64,000 nt of DNA from Saccharopolyspora rosea (GTDB lineage Bacteria > Actinomycetota > Actinomycetes > Mycobacteriales > Pseudonocardiaceae). The DNA is taken from the NCBI RefSeq assembly GCF_025643595.1, contig NZ_CP102826.1:4278001-4342000 (forward strand), written 5' to 3'. Shown here piece by piece: positions 62,689 through 64,000 of the stretch. The position numbers were made by a program, and so were the translations under genes. The stretch's first letter is position 1. Each line of letters starts with the position of its first letter. The notes under the pieces were generated by a model. That model made no database searches. It saw nothing but the letters and a program-made list of their open reading frames with translations, and was not told the origin of the DNA.

Positions 62689-62720
62689 CGCCGCGCACCG
62701 CCGCGGGCGGAGTGCAACGA

Positions 62721-62881
62721 CTCCGGGGACACGCCCCCGACTTCGCCGGGCGGGAACGCTTCGCCGGGCGCCTCGTGCACCCGCGGCACTGGCCCGCGGA
62801 CCTGGACTGGACGGGTCGGCGGGGTGGTGGTCATCGGCGACCGCGGTGACGCTGGTGCCCGAACCGGTGCCGAGCAAGTGA
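62721..62881 (+). pseudogene. remnant of flavin-containing monooxygenase
   Basis: In one frame the DNA reads FAGRERFAGRLVHPRHWP then ADLDWTGRR. The next frame gives VVVI, and a third gives ATAVTLVP before a stop. This order is the conserved middle of flavin-containing monooxygenases (HP..[24 protein letters not shown]). Both ends of the gene are missing and two frameshifts (an extra G near 62824 and a short deletion near 62835) break it. It lies between the GntR gene and the dimethylargininase, with no other part of the gene nearby. Confidence 0.6.
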
Positions 62882-62922
62882 CCGTGCTCCGCGGTCTTCG
62901 ACCGACGCGCGCCGCGGCGGAT

Positions 62923-63786
62923 TCAGTCCCGCAGCAGGGGCGCGGTGAGGCAGGTCGGGCCGCCGTCGCCCTTGACGGAGATCTCCGATCCCGCGTAGGT
63001 GTGCACCTCGCACCCGTGCGCCTCCAGGGCGGCGCGGGTGCGGGGGTTGCCCTCGACCATGACCACCACGCGCGGGCGCACGGCCAGGACGTTGCAGGCC
63101 ATGGTGGCGTACTCGGCGTCGTCGACGGGGACGATCGTGACCCCGCGCGCGTGCAGCTCCTCCACCAGCCGCACCGGGGCCAGCGGCAGGTGCACCGCGG
63201 CCAGGTCCGGCGCCAGCGGGGACAGGAACGACATCAGGTGCAGCACGTGCTCGGGTCCCTGGTCGTGCGGCACGTCGACCGAGGTGACGCGCACGCCTTC
63301 GGGTTCGACCAGCTCGGCGATCTGCCGGATGCCCTCGTCGTTGGTGCGGTAGCTGCGGCCGACCAGCAGGGTCTCGGCGTCCAGCCACACGAAGTCGCCG
63401 CCGTCGGCGCGGGCGTCGCCGGTGAGCCTGCCGAGGATCGGGACACCCGCCTTCTCGAACGCCTCGCCGAGCAGTTCGGGTTCGGCGCGGCGGATCGGTT
63501 TGGCCATCTCGAACAGGATGGCGCCACGCCCGGTGACCAGGGCCGGGTCCCGCGCGTAGGTGGCGTCGACCAGGCCGTCGACGGCCGGGGCGACCTCCAC
63601 CTCGCAGCCGAGATCAGCCAGCAGCCCGGCGAACCGCTCGTGCTGCCGCGCCAGCAGGTCGGGGTCGGGCTCGCGCCAGTCGGCGGCGGCGAAGTCGCCG
63701 GTCAGCGCCGGGGCGCGCAGCAGCACGCGGCGCAGTTCGGACGACATCGACCGCACCCCGAATTTTTGGGTCTTCGACAGGTCCAT
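62923..63786 (-). CDS. dimethylarginine dimethylaminohydrolase/arginine deiminase family
   Basis: A 287-residue guanidine-modifying enzyme with the five-bladed propeller fold. It starts TQKFGVRSMSSELRRVLLRAP, the common actinomycete dimethylargininase N-terminus. It contains DARADGGDFVWLD, the histidine region DVPHDQGPEHVLHLMSFLSPL, and the C-terminal GGPTCLTAPL with the nucleophilic cysteine. It would hydrolyse methylated arginine to citrulline and methylamines, or a related amidine. ATG at 63786 is supported by the family N-terminus and by a promoter placed so close that the mRNA may be leaderless. Confidence 0.88.
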   Translation of the reverse strand: MDLSKTQKFGVRSMSSELRRVLLRAPALTGDFAAADWREPDPDLLARQHERFAGLLADLGCEVEVAPAVDGLVDATYARDPALVTGRGAILFEMAKPIRRAEPELLGEAFEKAGVPILGRLTGDARADGGDFVWLDAETLLVGRSYRTNDEGIRQIAELVEPEGVRVTSVDVPHDQGPEHVLHLMSFLSPLAPDLAAVHLPLAPVRLVEELHARGVTIVPVDDAEYATMACNVLAVRPRVVVMVEGNPRTRAALEAHGCEVHTYAGSEISVKGDGGPTCLTAPLLRD

Positions 63787-63793
63787 TTCACGG

Positions 63794-63823
63794 AGCGTAG
63801 CGAGGGGCGCACGACACCGTCAA
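63794..63823 (-). promoter_or_regulatory. sigma70-type promoter of dimethylargininase gene
   Basis: On the minus strand TTGACG and TACGCT are 18 bp apart, and the ATG follows the -10 box by 7 nt. A transcript would start at or next to the initiation codon. No ribosome binding site precedes the ATG, which fits leaderless translation, common in actinomycetes. The remaining ~175 bp to the window end shows no supportable gene. Confidence 0.5.
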
Positions 63824-64000
63824 GACGCGACCGAGCGACCGTTCGAGTTCCGGATGCCGCAAGCGTTCGCTCGTGCGTCGAAAGCTCCTGCGGGGAACGG
63901 AAAGTCGAACAAAGACTTGACGGTCCATTGAGGACTTATGGCCCTGTCGCCCGGGAGACCGAGCGGCGTTCAATGGGCGTTTTCGTGCCACGACCGCGAA

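Overview
The window is very GC-rich DNA with GTG/TTG starts, strong AGGAGG-type ribosome binding sites and many 4-bp ATGA/GTGA gene overlaps. It carries several actinomycete markers: a mycobacterial-type adenosine kinase, a fused KorA, an XRE-DUF5753/DUF397 pair, Tat-exported enzymes and NarL-type regulators. It looks like a chromosomal segment of an actinomycete. A fused glycine-sarcosine/sarcosine-dimethylglycine methyltransferase points to an osmoadapting member of the Pseudonocardiales/Actinopolyspora type, but the genus is inference. No rRNA, tRNA or CRISPR array was seen.

Region 1 (about 0.1-13.2 kb). A YezG-like protein, a YtcJ-type amidohydrolase, a cytosolic class A beta-lactamase relative and an ornithine cyclodeaminase homologue come first. 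Next is a tightly coupled plus-strand catabolic cluster: aldehyde dehydrogenase, FAD amine oxidase, Glu/Leu/Val dehydrogenase, LysR regulator and a fused alpha-beta 2-oxoacid dehydrogenase E1. An XRE-DUF5753/DUF397 pair follows; its DUF397 gene carries an exact-length 20-codon tandem duplication.

Region 2 (13.2-29.1 kb, minus strand). A GlcD-type oxidase and a type-B carboxylesterase precede a methyl-cycle and glycine-betaine island: betaine methyltransferase fusion, metK, adoK, metH, ahcY and a short MetF-like protein. Together these supply S-adenosylmethionine, use it three times per betaine, and recycle both homocysteine and adenosine. Strong hairpins after metK, ahcY and the MetF-like gene split the island into at least three transcription units. 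A medium-chain acyl-CoA synthetase lies upstream.

Region 3 (29.2-36.3 kb). Secreted GH2 glycosidase, secreted aldose-epimerase-like protein, epoxide-hydrolase-type enzyme, Tat lipoprotein esterase and an orphan acetolactate-synthase-like enzyme.

Region 4 (36.3-50.3 kb, minus strand). An exopolysaccharide cluster. It has a polyprenyl-phosphate sugar transferase, two GT4 enzymes, a membrane GT2 synthase, an NDP-sugar dehydrogenase, an NDP-sugar epimerase, a GH18 protein, a deacetylase, an ATP-grasp enzyme and an FAD/NAD(P) enzyme. Two NarL-type response regulators and a histidine kinase without a sensor domain are embedded or adjacent. No flippase, Wzy polymerase or Wzz/Wzc is present.

Region 5 (50.4-64 kb). 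An exported YtcJ-type lipoprotein, a PAP2 phosphatase, an IS5-family insertion sequence, KorAB, an HSL esterase, a dihydrolipoamide-dehydrogenase-like enzyme, an APC permease with a GntR regulator, a decayed flavin monooxygenase and a dimethylargininase.

The most unusual signal is a family of ~235-bp elements between genes (near 27.3, 33.1, 36.0, 36.2, 53.1/54.3 and 60.3 kb). They share the terminal inverted repeats and the TNA target duplication of the IS at 53.3-54.3 kb, so they are MITEs of that IS. Each hairpin-bearing copy places a terminator-like stem followed by a T-rich run on the same strand as the gene just upstream. Two are interrupted by insertions at the same internal TGA/TCA site, and several ends fall on stop codons of host genes.
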